NCBI GenBank assembly: GCA_021787735.1
Contig: JAJYLL010000036.1
Span: 1-42,347 of the forward strand
DNA: 42,347 nt
From: Acidobacteriota bacterium
GTDB lineage: Bacteria > Acidobacteriota > Terriglobia > UBA7540
Direction: 5' to 3'
This document shows positions 26,110 through 35,704 of this stretch, one piece after another. A program made the position numbers and the translations under genes. The notes under the pieces were generated by a model. It saw only the letters and a list, made by a program, of their open reading frames with translations, made no database searches and had not been told where the DNA came from. Position 1 is the stretch's first letter. The number at the start of each line of letters is the position of its first letter.

Positions 26110-28830
26110 ATGGAAAAATTCGTTTACTTTTTTGGAAACGGTCAGGCCGACGGCCACGGAGGAATGAAAGATGTGCTGGGTGGCAAGGGTGCAGGGCTGG
26201 CTGAGATGACCAATGCAGGGCTTCCTGTCCCTCCGGGCTTTACCATTGCGACGTCCGCCTGTCGCACTTACTTCGAGGGCGGAAATCGCGTTCCGAAACA
26301 GGTTGTGTCGGAATATGAGGAAGCGCTTGAAAGGCTCCAGAAACTTCTGAAGCAGAATCTTGGTGATTCAGAGAATCCGCTTCTTGTTTCAGTCCGGTCG
26401 GGCGCTAAGTTTTCAATGCCTGGCATGATGGATACCATCCTTAATCTAGGAATGAACGACAACGCCGTTGAGGCTGTCGGCCGCAAGACTGGTAACCTGC
26501 GCTTTGCCTATGACAGCTATCGCCGTTTTATCCAGATGTTTGGCAACGTGGTACTGGAAATTCCAAAGGACAAGTTTGAGGATATCCTGACGGGGCAAAA
26601 GAAGAAGCGAAAGATTAAGCTGGATACGGAGTTGACGGCTGATGATTTCAAGCAGGTAATCGAGGGCTACAAGAAGGTCATCAGGAAAGCCACCGGAACT
26701 GACTTCCCGCAGGACGCTAAAACGCAACTCAAGATGGCGATCGAGGCCGTTTTTCGCTCATGGAATAACCCCCGGGCCATCACCTACCGGCGATTGAATA
26801 AGATTCCCGACGGACTTGGAACTGCTGTGAACGTTCAGGCCATGGTGTTCGGAAATATGGGAGACACTTCAGGCACAGGAGTTGGTTTTACACGCAACCC
26901 TGCGACGGGTGAAAACAAGTTTTACGGCGAGTTCCTGATGAATGCCCAAGGCGAGGATGTCGTGGCAGGCATCCGGACCCCGGTTCCGATCTCCGAGTTG
27001 CAGAAGGTCATGCCCGACGTTTACAGCCAGTTGCGGGACATTACCTCCCGTCTGGAGCACCACTACAAGGACGTTCAGGACTTTGAATTTACCATTCAGG
27101 AAGGCCACCTTTACATGCTCCAGACGCGTACGGGCAAGCGGACCGGCAAAGCAGCCGTGAAGATTGCCGTCGATTTGGTGGATGAAGGGATCATTACTTC
27201 TGAAGAAGCGCTGATGCGAGTTGAGCCTGACCAGTTAAATCAACTTCTTCACCCAATACTTGATGAATCAAAGCCTTTGAAGGTGATTGCTAACGGCTTG
27301 CCGGCATCACCAGGAGCCGCGGTTGGTCGTATTGTCTTCACAGCGGAGGACGCTGTGGAAAAAGGCAAGGGCCATCCGGTCATTCTTGTTCGGGCCGAAA
27401 CAGTCCCTGACGACATTCACGGCATGGAAGTTGCCGCTGGAATTCTGACCTCGCGCGGAGGCATGACTTCACACGCCGCGGTGGTGACCCGGGGTATGGG
27501 CAAGTGCTGCGTTGCGGGTTGCGGCGCCGCCGAGGTGGACGAAAAGAAAAAACAATTGCGCATTGGCAAGCTGACTCTGAAGGAAGGCGACTGGATATCC
27601 CTTGATGGTTCAACCGGACGTGTAATACTTGGGCAAACCAAGACTCTGCTTCCTGACCCGTCGAGCGGCGATTTTGCCATCTTTATGGGATGGGCTGATA
27701 AAGTACGCCGTCTGGGTGTGCGTGCGAATGCAGATATTCCTCGTGACGCTGCTGTCGCTCGGCGCTTTGGTGCTGAAGGGATTGGTCTGTGCCGGACGGA
27801 GCACATGTTTTTTGCCGAAGATCGGCTCCCCCATGTCCAGCGCATGATCATGGCCTGCAAGGACACGGCAGATGAGAAGGAAGCCGCACGCCTTCAAAAG
27901 GAGCGGCGAGCCGCGCTTTCCAAGATCCTTCCAATGCAGCGGAAAGACTTTTTGGGCCTGTTCAAGGCAATGGACGGCTTGGCGGTAACGATTCGCACGC
28001 TGGACCCGCCCCTTCACGAATTCCTTCCCAAGCGCGAAGAGTTGATGGTCGAAATCGCGACTTTGGAAGCGAAGGGCAAGAAGGGTGCCAAGCTTAACCA
28101 GCTCAAGAATATGCTAGCGGTGGTTGAAGGATTACATGAATTTAATCCTATGCTGGGGTTGCGTGGATGTCGCCTTGGCATCATGTATCCAGAGATTACC
28201 GAAATGCAGGCGCGGGCCATTTTTGAGGCAGCAGCCGAATGCAAGAAACGCGGTATCGACGCCAAACCGGAAATCATGATCCCACTGGTTGGCGAAGTTC
28301 GGGAACTGGCCCTGCAAAAGGAAATTGTCAACCGCGTTGCCGAAGAGGTTTTCGCCAAGAAAGAAGTCCGGGTTGACTACCTGGTGGGAACTATGATTGA
28401 GCTACCGGCCGCCGCGCTTTCCGCGGGTGAAATTGCCGGCGAGGCGGAGTTCTTCAGCTTCGGCACAAACGACTTGACTCAGACGACATTTGGTCTTTCT
28501 CGCGACGATTGCGGGAAGATCATCAATTCCTACGTCAAGCAAAAGATCTGGCCGGCTGACCCCTTCGCAGTGCTTGATCCGAAGAGGGTCGGGCGCCTGT
28601 TGAAGCTCGGGACTGCGGAAGGCCGCAAGACTCGCGACAACCTCAAGGTTGGAATTTGCGGCGAGCACGGTGGCGACCCCTCATCCATCCAGGTTTGCTC
28701 CGAAGCTGGATTGAACTACGTGAGCTGCTCACCCTACCGTGTGCCGATCGCTCGCTTGGCGGCGGCTCAGGCTGCGCTACGGGAAGCTGCACAGTCAAGT
28801 GGCGCCGGGGAAAGTTATACAACTGCGTAG
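26110..28830 (+). CDS. ppdK: Pyruvate, phosphate dikinase
   Basis: The 906-residue enzyme interconverts pyruvate, ATP and phosphate with PEP, AMP and pyrophosphate. The N-terminal ATP-grasp domain begins FVYFFGNG…LGGKGAGLAEMTNAGLPVPPGF. The swivelling phosphohistidine domain contains GGMTSHAAVV with His455, the position known for the Clostridium enzyme. The C-terminal PEP/pyruvate TIM barrel ends with GICGEHGGDP, which holds the catalytic cysteine. I chose ATG 26110 because AAGGAG (26093-26098) lies before it and inside the longer frame from 26089. A terminator follows. It supports gluconeogenesis or PPi-linked glycolysis. Confidence 0.96.
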   Translation: MEKFVYFFGNGQADGHGGMKDVLGGKGAGLAEMTNAGLPVPPGFTIATSACRTYFEGGNRVPKQVVSEYEEALERLQKLLKQNLGDSENPLLVSVRSGAKFSMPGMMDTILNLGMNDNAVEAVGRKTGNLRFAYDSYRRFIQMFGNVVLEIPKDKFEDILTGQKKKRKIKLDTELTADDFKQVIEGYKKVIRKATGTDFPQDAKTQLKMAIEAVFRSWNNPRAITYRRLNKIPDGLGTAVNVQAMVFGNMGDTSGTGVGFTRNPATGENKFYGEFLMNAQGEDVVAGIRTPVPISELQKVMPDVYSQLRDITSRLEHHYKDVQDFEFTIQEGHLYMLQTRTGKRTGKAAVKIAVDLVDEGIITSEEALMRVEPDQLNQLLHPILDESKPLKVIANGLPASPGAAVGRIVFTAEDAVEKGKGHPVILVRAETVPDDIHGMEVAAGILTSRGGMTSHAAVVTRGMGKCCVAGCGAAEVDEKKKQLRIGKLTLKEGDWISLDGSTGRVILGQTKTLLPDPSSGDFAIFMGWADKVRRLGVRANADIPRDAAVARRFGAEGIGLCRTEHMFFAEDRLPHVQRMIMACKDTADEKEAARLQKERRAALSKILPMQRKDFLGLFKAMDGLAVTIRTLDPPLHEFLPKREELMVEIATLEAKGKKGAKLNQLKNMLAVVEGLHEFNPMLGLRGCRLGIMYPEITEMQARAIFEAAAECKKRGIDAKPEIMIPLVGEVRELALQKEIVNRVAEEVFAKKEVRVDYLVGTMIELPAAALSAGEIAGEAEFFSFGTNDLTQTTFGLSRDDCGKIINSYVKQKIWPADPFAVLDPKRVGRLLKLGTAEGRKTRDNLKVGICGEHGGDPSSIQVCSEAGLNYVSCSPYRVPIARLAAAQAALREAAQSSGAGESYTTA

Positions 28831-28889
28831 GTGTGATAGACACGGTTGACCATGTTTACGGTTGTCCGTGAATTCATGTTCTACCCTTC

Positions 28890-28931
28890 AATGGCCACGG
28901 TCGGCTACTTGCCGGTCGTGGCCATTTTTTT
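28890..28931 (+). terminator. Rho-independent terminator of ppdK
   Basis: AATGGCCACG (28890-28899) pairs with CGTGGCCATT (28917-28926), and the stem runs into seven T residues (28925-28931). It stands 60 bases after the ppdK stop. Confidence 0.9.
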
Positions 28932-29249
28932 CGGCTTCGGGATTCCGCAGGGTCGTTTGGACTTCACGTCGTGGTGGATTGATGCTGCCCGCTCTTGAGA
29001 TGCTTCCGTAGCGTGCTGGGTCTCGGTTCATCAATTGCTGGAGCGAGAATAATTAACCTTCACGGTTGTTGATAACCTGTCGGTTGCAATTTTAAGATAA
29101 AGTATTACGTTAACTATTGCTTTATGGCCTGGAAACTTTGATCCGCTGGTTTGGAGCGGCGAAGCTTTCAATGTCGACGCGTCGACATTCGTTCTGATCC
29201 GCCCTAAGCTTGGATTGGAGACATTCCACAACCGGCCCGGCATTGGCTT
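28932..29249. other. Intergenic region between convergent ppdK and lptFG
   Basis: About 320 bases, AT-rich around 29040-29130, with no gene. It contains palindrome copy 2 (29170-29189). Because both neighbours end here, a promoter-type role for that site is not obvious unless an unannotated small transcript starts here. Confidence 0.5.
29170..29189. repeat. Perfect 20-bp palindrome AATGTCGACGCGTCGACATT (copy 2)
   Basis: The inner 16 bases TGTCGACGCGTCGACA match the shared consensus TGTCGRCGCGYCGACA. It is a perfect palindrome of 20 bases in the ppdK/lptFG gap. Confidence 0.7.
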
Positions 29250-31550
29250 TCAGGTTTTGATCCGCATTAGGAGGTAAATTCCACCCAGGCTGAAGAGAAT
29301 GTCAGGCGACCAGGCAGCAACCGCTGGCGGCAACTGGCTGAGGTTCCCCATCGCTTGGAAAAGGCTCGAAACCGACCAGTAGACGATCGCGATGCCAATG
29401 CTGAGCGCGATTCCAGCTAATGCGCCGCGGCTGCCCGTTGAAAAAGAAAAGGGAATTGCAATCAAGGTGACAACAAAAGCGATCAGTGGATAAGAGAATT
29501 TTCGGTACAGCGCAACAGAGAGCCGTACAACGTCAAAGCCACTCTCTTTGAGCCCTTTGATGTAGCGGCTCAATTCCATTGCGCTCATCTGCTCCGACGG
29601 TTTAACTTCCTTCTTGAAATAAGACGGTGGTTCGCTAAGTTCGCTGAAGGTATGGACTGTAAACGGCTCGTAACTGGTGACTCTGCCATCGCTGAAGTCC
29701 CGTACCCATCCGTCTTCAAGGACCCATCGCCGAGTGTGCGGCTCCCAGGACGCTCTTGCAGCGTAGATTCGCCTTTTCATGCGGAAAGTACTCGAATCAA
29801 TTTCAAAAACCGAGAGGTTGGCAAAGACATTGAGGTCGGGATCGAAGAACCTGTAATTATAAATCTTGTCAGATTTTCCGAAAATCCACTGGCGATCAGG
29901 GCTGTACATCGTTTGGGCAGGCTTGCCCTTGATCTGGTTTCGCAGTGCATCCTGCTGCTGGTTGGTCTCGGGCAGATAGTTGTTGCCCAGCAGAAACATG
30001 CCGACGCTGAAAATTCCTGCACCCACCAGGATGGGGACGGAGATGCGGTAAAGGCTGATGCCTGCGGATTTTATGGCGGTGATCTCGTTGGACTTACTCA
30101 GAAGCCCAAAGCAAACGAGAGTTGCAACCAGAATGCTCAAGGGAAGCATGAGATAGATAACCTGCGGTATCAGGTACCAGTAGTATTGCAGCACCATCTC
30201 GGGTGAAATCTGATTCCGCACAATATCGCCCAGCAACTGGAAGAAGTCAAAGATCATATAAATCCCGGTAAAGGTTACCAGCAGGAGCGCAAGATAAAAC
30301 AGCCAGCTACGGAGGATGTAAAGGTCGAGGATTTGGAAAGCGCAGGCCCAGAACCTTCGAGATCTGCCTCCGTCCTTTTCGTAGCAGGGTTTGTGGCCAC
30401 CAAGTTGGAACTGTTCGAAAGCGTTGCCGATTTTTCCCAGCGTACTTTGAAGAAAGTCCACGCCGCTTCTCACCCGGTTTGTCTGGCGCAGCATCAGCAC
30501 GCCCGCGACGGCAAATACAACGTTTGCCACCCATAGCCCGATCAGTGGGTTCAATCGTCCTTCCTTGGCAAGGTTCAGGCCGGAGGCCATCAGCATGTAG
30601 TAAATAAAAACCAGCAGAATGCTCAGCATCAGGCCGAATGCTTTTCCACCCTTGCGCGAGATCAGCCCGATAGGAACGGCCACCAGGGCCAACACCAGGC
30701 ACGCGAAAGGCAGGGCAATACGATAGTTGAGTTCAACCAGTGCCGCGCGCTTCTGGTCGGCTTTGTGCAGGTTGCTGACGAGCATCATAGGGGTGAGCAT
30801 GGAGGGCGTTAGACGTTCCGCTCCTACTTTGCCTGGTTCCGCTATCGGAATCTCCCAATTCTTAAAGGCCGTGACGGTGTATTGCTGCTCGTGCTGGGGG
30901 TCGAATTCGTGCGTCGCTCCGTTTTCAAGGTAAAGCGCAAGGCGGCCGGACGGGCCCTCGTTGACAAGGCGGCCTGATTCCGCTAAGGTAACTTTCATTT
31001 TGTGGTTTTGGCTACGTTCTACGATGAAAACCCCACGCCACAGGGAGACGGAACTGTCAACGTCCTTCAGGTACAAAAGGAGGTGGGGAAATTGTTCGAT
31101 GAAAACGCGTGGCCGGATTTCGTAGCTGGCCTGCGTGGCCGCCAGACTCGCTTCGGACCTTTGCAGTGTACGGAGTGCCGTGGGCGCCAGAAACAGGCTC
31201 ATCCATGCGGTCAGCGCCCAGCCACACAACGCAAACATCAGAACTGGCCACAGCAGTTGCGCCTTGCCGATACCTGTCGATCGAATGGCGATGATTTCGC
31301 TGTCTGCCGCCATCCGGCTGAGACCTATCAGCGTTCCCAGCAGGACCGCCATTGGGATGGTGATCACGAGGATGCTTGGAAGAGGCAGCAGAAAGAGGAA
31401 TGAGATCTGCGCAGCATGAAGGTTTCTCCGCGCCACAAGTTCGAGAACGCGGCTGAGGGGTCTAACATAGAGAACAAACGTAAAGACCAGCAGGCCCAGC
31501 AGGGAGTGGGCGAAGATTTCCTTAAAGATGTAGCGAGTCAGTATCCGCAT
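29250..31550 (-). CDS. LptF-LptG fusion, lipopolysaccharide export permease
   Basis: With start ATG 31550 (GGAAAG seven bases upstream) the protein has 766 residues, about twice the length of LptF or LptG. Module 1 (about 1-360) and module 2 (about 406-766) each begin with the family start (ILTRYIFKEIFAHSLLGLLV; ILDLYILRSWLFYLALLLV). Each has three helices, a periplasmic beta-jellyroll and three closing helices. A Ser/Gly/Lys-rich linker (~361-405) joins them on the cytosolic side. In the Lpt machine LptF and LptG pair around LptB2 to pull LPS from the inner membrane. Here both would be one chain. A longer start at 31613 would overlap the divergent GH57 gene and is less likely. Confidence 0.9.
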   Translation of the reverse strand: MRILTRYIFKEIFAHSLLGLLVFTFVLYVRPLSRVLELVARRNLHAAQISFLFLLPLPSILVITIPMAVLLGTLIGLSRMAADSEIIAIRSTGIGKAQLLWPVLMFALCGWALTAWMSLFLAPTALRTLQRSEASLAATQASYEIRPRVFIEQFPHLLLYLKDVDSSVSLWRGVFIVERSQNHKMKVTLAESGRLVNEGPSGRLALYLENGATHEFDPQHEQQYTVTAFKNWEIPIAEPGKVGAERLTPSMLTPMMLVSNLHKADQKRAALVELNYRIALPFACLVLALVAVPIGLISRKGGKAFGLMLSILLVFIYYMLMASGLNLAKEGRLNPLIGLWVANVVFAVAGVLMLRQTNRVRSGVDFLQSTLGKIGNAFEQFQLGGHKPCYEKDGGRSRRFWACAFQILDLYILRSWLFYLALLLVTFTGIYMIFDFFQLLGDIVRNQISPEMVLQYYWYLIPQVIYLMLPLSILVATLVCFGLLSKSNEITAIKSAGISLYRISVPILVGAGIFSVGMFLLGNNYLPETNQQQDALRNQIKGKPAQTMYSPDRQWIFGKSDKIYNYRFFDPDLNVFANLSVFEIDSSTFRMKRRIYAARASWEPHTRRWVLEDGWVRDFSDGRVTSYEPFTVHTFSELSEPPSYFKKEVKPSEQMSAMELSRYIKGLKESGFDVVRLSVALYRKFSYPLIAFVVTLIAIPFSFSTGSRGALAGIALSIGIAIVYWSVSSLFQAMGNLSQLPPAVAAWSPDILFSLGGIYLLMRIKT

Positions 31551-31597
31551 CTGAGCTTTCCAGAAAGCACAATCGCCAAGAGGGCGATCTTCTGACC

Positions 31598-33760
31598 ATG
31601 TCGACGAAGCCAATTTATTTGATGCTGCTGTGGCACATGCACCAGCCCTTCTATAAAGATCTGGCAGAAGGGTCTTATTCCATGCCTTGGGTTCGGCTCC
31701 ACGCGCTCAAGGACTATTACGGAATGGTCTCCACGCTGAAGGACTTTCCCGAGTTTCACGCGACCTTCAACCTTGTGCCATCGCTTGTTTCCCAACTTCA
31801 CGAGTATGCCCGAGATGAAGCGCGTGAGCAAGCCTTCGACCTGGCATTTAAGCCTGTCAGCGAATTGACGCACACGGAAAAAGAGAAGCTGGTCGAATTT
31901 TCGTTCCAGATGAATGTCAGAAACCTTGTGAATCGCTTTCCGCGCCTGCGTGAACTCTATGACAAAGTCCACGCCGGCAACACCAGCGGCATTACACAAT
32001 TCTGGGTGCCTCGGGATTTTCTGGACCTTCAGGTCTTGTCTCAACTTGCCTGGTTTGATGAAATCTACCTGGCGTCAGACGAAGTTGTTCGCAATCTGGT
32101 GCAAAAGGAGCGTGGGTACAGTGAGAATGACAAGGTATTGCTCCGCAAGAAGGAAATCGAGATATTTAATGTAACACTTAAAGAATATCGGAGTGCTTCC
32201 GAGCGCGGGCAGATTGAACTCTCGACTTCGCCATTTTACCACGCTATCCTACCATTACTTTGTGACTCTATGGTCGCAAGCGAGTCGCACCCTGGAGTGC
32301 ACTTGCCGCGGCGTACTTTTCGGCACCCTGAGGATGCAGTAGATCAGATGAGGGCTGCTGTCCAGTTGCACGAAGAGGTCTTTGGCTGTCGGCCAAGGGG
32401 GCTTTGGCCCAGCGAAGGGAGTGTTTCCGACGAAGTGCTGCGGCTTGCCGCGCAGGAGGGGTTTGCGTGGACGGCAAGCGATGAAGGTGTATTGGGGAGG
32501 TCATTGCCGGCAGACTTCAGCCGGCACTCTGACGGCACGATCAGTGGGGCTCGCGAGCTCTACCGGCCGTATCGTTACAGCACAAAGAATCAGCAGATTT
32601 CCGTGTTCTTTCGTGACCATTACCTTTCGGATCTGATCGGTTTTGTATACGCAAACATGCCCCCTCAGGCCGCGGCAGAGGATTTACTTGGGCGAATTCG
32701 TACAGCAGCCCGATGTGCCGGAGAAGTGCCCACGGTGATTTCAATCATTCTGGATGGTGAAAATGCCTGGGAGTTCTTTCCGGGCAACGGCAGGGAGTTT
32801 CTGAAGAGCTTTTATTCAAGAGTAATCGAAGATCCGGATCTGAAGGCGGTTACCGCAAGTGAGGCCTTGGAACTGTGCGAAGCAGGAAGCTTGTCGCACG
32901 TCCTTCCTGGTTCATGGATCAACTCCAACTTTGACGTGTGGATTGGGGATGAGGAAGACAACCGTGCCTGGGACCTGCTTGCTGAGGCTCGAGATTTCTT
33001 TGACCAGAACAAAGGCCGACCCGGGCACGACCTTTCGATCCGCGAGCGGGCAAAGCATGAAGTTTGGATCAGCGAAGGGAGTGACTGGTGCTGGTGGTAC
33101 GGCCCGGAGCACTCCAGCGATCACGACGAGGAATTCGACCTTCTTTACCGCAAGCACTTGAGCAATATTTATCGACTTTTGGGTGGATCTCCACCCGACA
33201 ACCTCGCGGTGCCTGTCAAACATGTTGAACTTCGCGCGGCGACCTATCCTCCGACCGGAGTTATCGGGCCGGTGATCGACGGGCTGGAAACGAATTATTT
33301 CGAGTGGCTTGGGGCCGGCCTGCTTCTTCCCGATGTTACTTCGGGAGCAATGCACGGTGTTCGAAATTACCTGGATGCGCTCTATTACGGCTCTGGCAAA
33401 GACGCGTTTTACCTGCGTCTGGATTTCCCTCCATCGCTCCTACAGGAACATTCCGCATTTGAGGCCCGAATTACCATTGATGGCGATACAAATGCCAGGC
33501 TGCATGCGTCTGTTCAAGAGGGCAAAATCAGCAGAATCATCTGCTGGAGGGGCGAGCAGCCTCTGGCCGTGGGCGATAAGATACAGGCTGAATTCTCCAA
33601 GATTTTTGAAGTTCGGTTCGATTATGGAATTCTGGGTATCGGTGCCGGCAAGCGGATTCATCTCCAGGTGTCTCTTTGGGCCGACAACCTGCCGCTCCAG
33701 ATCATGCCGCAGGAGGGCTGGCTGACTCTCGATCTTTCGGAAGAGTTTCAAGCTTGGTGA
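31598..33760 (+). CDS. Glycoside hydrolase family 57 protein (alpha-amylase/glucanotransferase type)
   Basis: The 720-residue protein starts YLMLLWHMHQPFYKD, the family-57 first conserved region. The nucleophile region is GLWPSEGSVSDE with Glu273 and the acid region ILDGENAWEFF with Asp386. A later helical region contains EGSDWCWWYGPEHSSDHDEEF, and a C-terminal beta domain follows. There is no signal peptide, so it acts on cytoplasmic alpha-glucan (glycogen, maltodextrin), hydrolysing or transferring alpha-1,4 links. It is divergent from lptFG with 47 bases between starts. A ribosome site is hardly visible. Confidence 0.92.
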   Translation: MSTKPIYLMLLWHMHQPFYKDLAEGSYSMPWVRLHALKDYYGMVSTLKDFPEFHATFNLVPSLVSQLHEYARDEAREQAFDLAFKPVSELTHTEKEKLVEFSFQMNVRNLVNRFPRLRELYDKVHAGNTSGITQFWVPRDFLDLQVLSQLAWFDEIYLASDEVVRNLVQKERGYSENDKVLLRKKEIEIFNVTLKEYRSASERGQIELSTSPFYHAILPLLCDSMVASESHPGVHLPRRTFRHPEDAVDQMRAAVQLHEEVFGCRPRGLWPSEGSVSDEVLRLAAQEGFAWTASDEGVLGRSLPADFSRHSDGTISGARELYRPYRYSTKNQQISVFFRDHYLSDLIGFVYANMPPQAAAEDLLGRIRTAARCAGEVPTVISIILDGENAWEFFPGNGREFLKSFYSRVIEDPDLKAVTASEALELCEAGSLSHVLPGSWINSNFDVWIGDEEDNRAWDLLAEARDFFDQNKGRPGHDLSIRERAKHEVWISEGSDWCWWYGPEHSSDHDEEFDLLYRKHLSNIYRLLGGSPPDNLAVPVKHVELRAATYPPTGVIGPVIDGLETNYFEWLGAGLLLPDVTSGAMHGVRNYLDALYYGSGKDAFYLRLDFPPSLLQEHSAFEARITIDGDTNARLHASVQEGKISRIICWRGEQPLAVGDKIQAEFSKIFEVRFDYGILGIGAGKRIHLQVSLWADNLPLQIMPQEGWLTLDLSEEFQAW

Positions 33761-33865
33761 GTGAAATTGTAAATGATTATGGCTTTGATTGACTTTAAAT
33801 TAGCTTTGAAAAGTTATGCTTGCGGCAAGTAATTTAAGTAATAGCTAAGAATATTCGAGGAGGTG

Positions 33866-33894
33866 CTGCCCCGCCTTTTTCAGTGTGGGGGCAG
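33866..33894. terminator. Weak hairpin between GH57 and lipoprotein genes
   Basis: CTGCCCC (33866-33872) and GGGGCAG (33888-33894) form a 7-bp stem with a 15-base loop holding CCTTTTTC. It could serve either converging gene. The absence of a following T-run makes the call weak. Confidence 0.3.
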
Positions 33895-33901
33895 AATTCG
33901 A

Positions 33902-35095
33902 CTAGTGCTCGCGGTTATGCCATTCCCAACCGGGGATGATTACATCCACCGGGTCTGCCCCAACGGGCACAACGGTCATCAGAGAGAGCGGAGTAGCGCG
34001 AAGAATCGCCAGGTTGCCGGTTGCACTGTCCGTAACCGCCAGAAACCTTTCATCCGGTGTCAACGCCAGCGACCGGGGCGATACACCCACGTGAACGGTA
34101 CTCAGGACAATCCGGTTATTGATATCGAAGGCGGTCACAAATCCGTCTGTTTCGGTGGCCAGATACATCATGCTTGAATCCTGCGTAAAGGCTGCCGCCA
34201 CAGGCCCTTTCCCCGTGGGCAGGATCTGTTCTATGTTGTCATGCGAGGCATCGATGATGGTCATGGTGGAGCCTTCGTTGCTGAGGACAAAAAGTTCGCC
34301 TCCGTCAGGTTTCAGGATCAGCCAGTTCGGTTTTGTTCCTATCTCAATATGAGCCAGGATTGTGCGGGAGGATATCTCTGCTGCGGAAATCTTTTCGTCG
34401 CCAGTGTCGGCTACAAAGACCTCGGACCCGTCGCGGGAAACTACCAGCGGGCCGGGCGTCTTTCCCACTTTGACAGATCCCAACACCTGTTGAGAATCCG
34501 TGTTGACAAAGTACAGTTGGTCCCCGATCGGATCGCTCGCAATCAGCGTTTTGCCGTCTGGCGTTATCGCCATGTGCGCCAGATTCTGGATCGTTGTTAC
34601 GCGGCCGACCACTTTTCGCGCGTTGCAGTCCAGAAAAACAACCTGCCCGGCTTGCGGATCGAGCGTGTAAGCATGGCTGCCGTCAGGTGAGAAGACCGTA
34701 TCCGCTGCGGATTGGCCAATGTCAATGGTGGCTGAAACCGCGAGGGATGGAAAGCCGATAACACTGATCTTGCCCGATTGTGATACGACATAGACTTCAT
34801 TACTCTTTGGTCTGCGGACCGCTTGGAACGGCATTGGTGCAACGGGGACTCTTGCCACAATCTGTGTGCTTGCCATATTAACCACGGCTACCGACTGGCT
34901 CTGCTTGTTGACCACGAATGCCAGGTAGGGACTGGGCGGCGCCACGTGCTTATGGCAACCGGCGCTGGCAAATATAACCCAGATTGTTGCCATGCAAATA
35001 CAAAGCCGCACGATGTGTGAAGCCCAGGAGCCGCATTTGTCGAAATTGTTGTCAATTGCGGAGAGGTCAATCAAATGAGGGCGGGGATTTTTCAT
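33902..35095 (-). CDS. Lipoprotein with YVTN-type beta-propeller repeats
   Basis: From ATG 35095 (AAGGGA upstream) the protein has 397 residues. A hydrophobic segment ends in a lipobox-like ASAGC with Cys47, so it is predicted to be a lipoprotein anchored in a membrane. The mature part is built of ~40-residue repeats of the 40-residue YVTN/LVIVP type, e.g. FVVNKQSQSVAVVNMAST, TPDGKTLIASDPIGD, RDGSEVFVADTGDEKI, TPDERFLAVTDSATGN, giving a seven-bladed propeller. Such proteins are usually binding scaffolds; the ligand is unknown. It stands alone, converging on the GH57 gene. Longer in-frame starts to 35203 lack a lipoprotein-type signal of normal length. Confidence 0.85.
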   Translation of the reverse strand: MKNPRPHLIDLSAIDNNFDKCGSWASHIVRLCICMATIWVIFASAGCHKHVAPPSPYLAFVVNKQSQSVAVVNMASTQIVARVPVAPMPFQAVRRPKSNEVYVVSQSGKISVIGFPSLAVSATIDIGQSAADTVFSPDGSHAYTLDPQAGQVVFLDCNARKVVGRVTTIQNLAHMAITPDGKTLIASDPIGDQLYFVNTDSQQVLGSVKVGKTPGPLVVSRDGSEVFVADTGDEKISAAEISSRTILAHIEIGTKPNWLILKPDGGELFVLSNEGSTMTIIDASHDNIEQILPTGKGPVAAAFTQDSSMMYLATETDGFVTAFDINNRIVLSTVHVGVSPRSLALTPDERFLAVTDSATGNLAILRATPLSLMTVVPVGADPVDVIIPGWEWHNREH

Positions 35096-35704
35096 GTGCT
35101 GATGCGTCCCTTGCGGATTGAGCATCTGATGGTCCAGACAAAACCTATAATTGGCATCTCTGTGATGGTTCCGGCCAGTGTGATCTGCATCTGTAAACTT
35201 CAATTGTTTATGAACATGTCACTTGAAATCTACACGAGCAACATAAACATCCAAGAACATTCATGCCGGAGTGACGAAGTTTAGCCTATGCGCCGATGCA
35301 AAACAACTGGGATACACAAAACATGTGTTACCTTCATAGCGCCGAAGCAGAGAGGATGGAAACACATCACATTTGAGCACAATACCTTGTCCCCAAAAAA
35401 TACAATGTACTGCTTCAGGTATTGCAGCTAATAAATTGTATAGAAAAGCCGCATGCGGAGTGGCTTGTCTGAAAATAGCGACGGAAATGTTTTCATGTAG
35501 AACTTAAAGATGTCGGCGCGCCGACATGGACCGTTGATGAGTCATCTACCACTATCGTACGGTCGCGTCGAGAAGTTGCCGCGCCTGGAAATATTCTGGC
35601 AATCCGGAACGTCCTGTCTTCCAATGATTAAGCGGCAAATGCGCGACGCTGCCAACGGAGTTCCGCAAATTGACGCTCCCGATTGTGCTTTGTTAAGATG
35701 CTTC
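35096..35704. other. AT-rich intergenic region between divergent lipoprotein and nfo
   Basis: About 600 bases, richer in A and T than the neighbours, with no supported gene. It must hold promoters for the lipoprotein gene (minus) and nfo (plus), though no clear box pair stands out. Palindrome copy 3 lies at 35510-35527, about 180 bases before the nfo start. Confidence 0.5.
35510..35527. repeat. Perfect 18-bp palindrome ATGTCGGCGCGCCGACAT (copy 3)
   Basis: This matches the consensus TGTCGRCGCGYCGACA and is perfectly symmetric. It is in the nfo upstream region. Confidence 0.7.

Noticed and set aside
25967-35527. Palindromes as ParB parS sites
   Set aside because: The widely conserved parS sequence TGTTTCACGTGAAACA is different, and no parAB genes are present.
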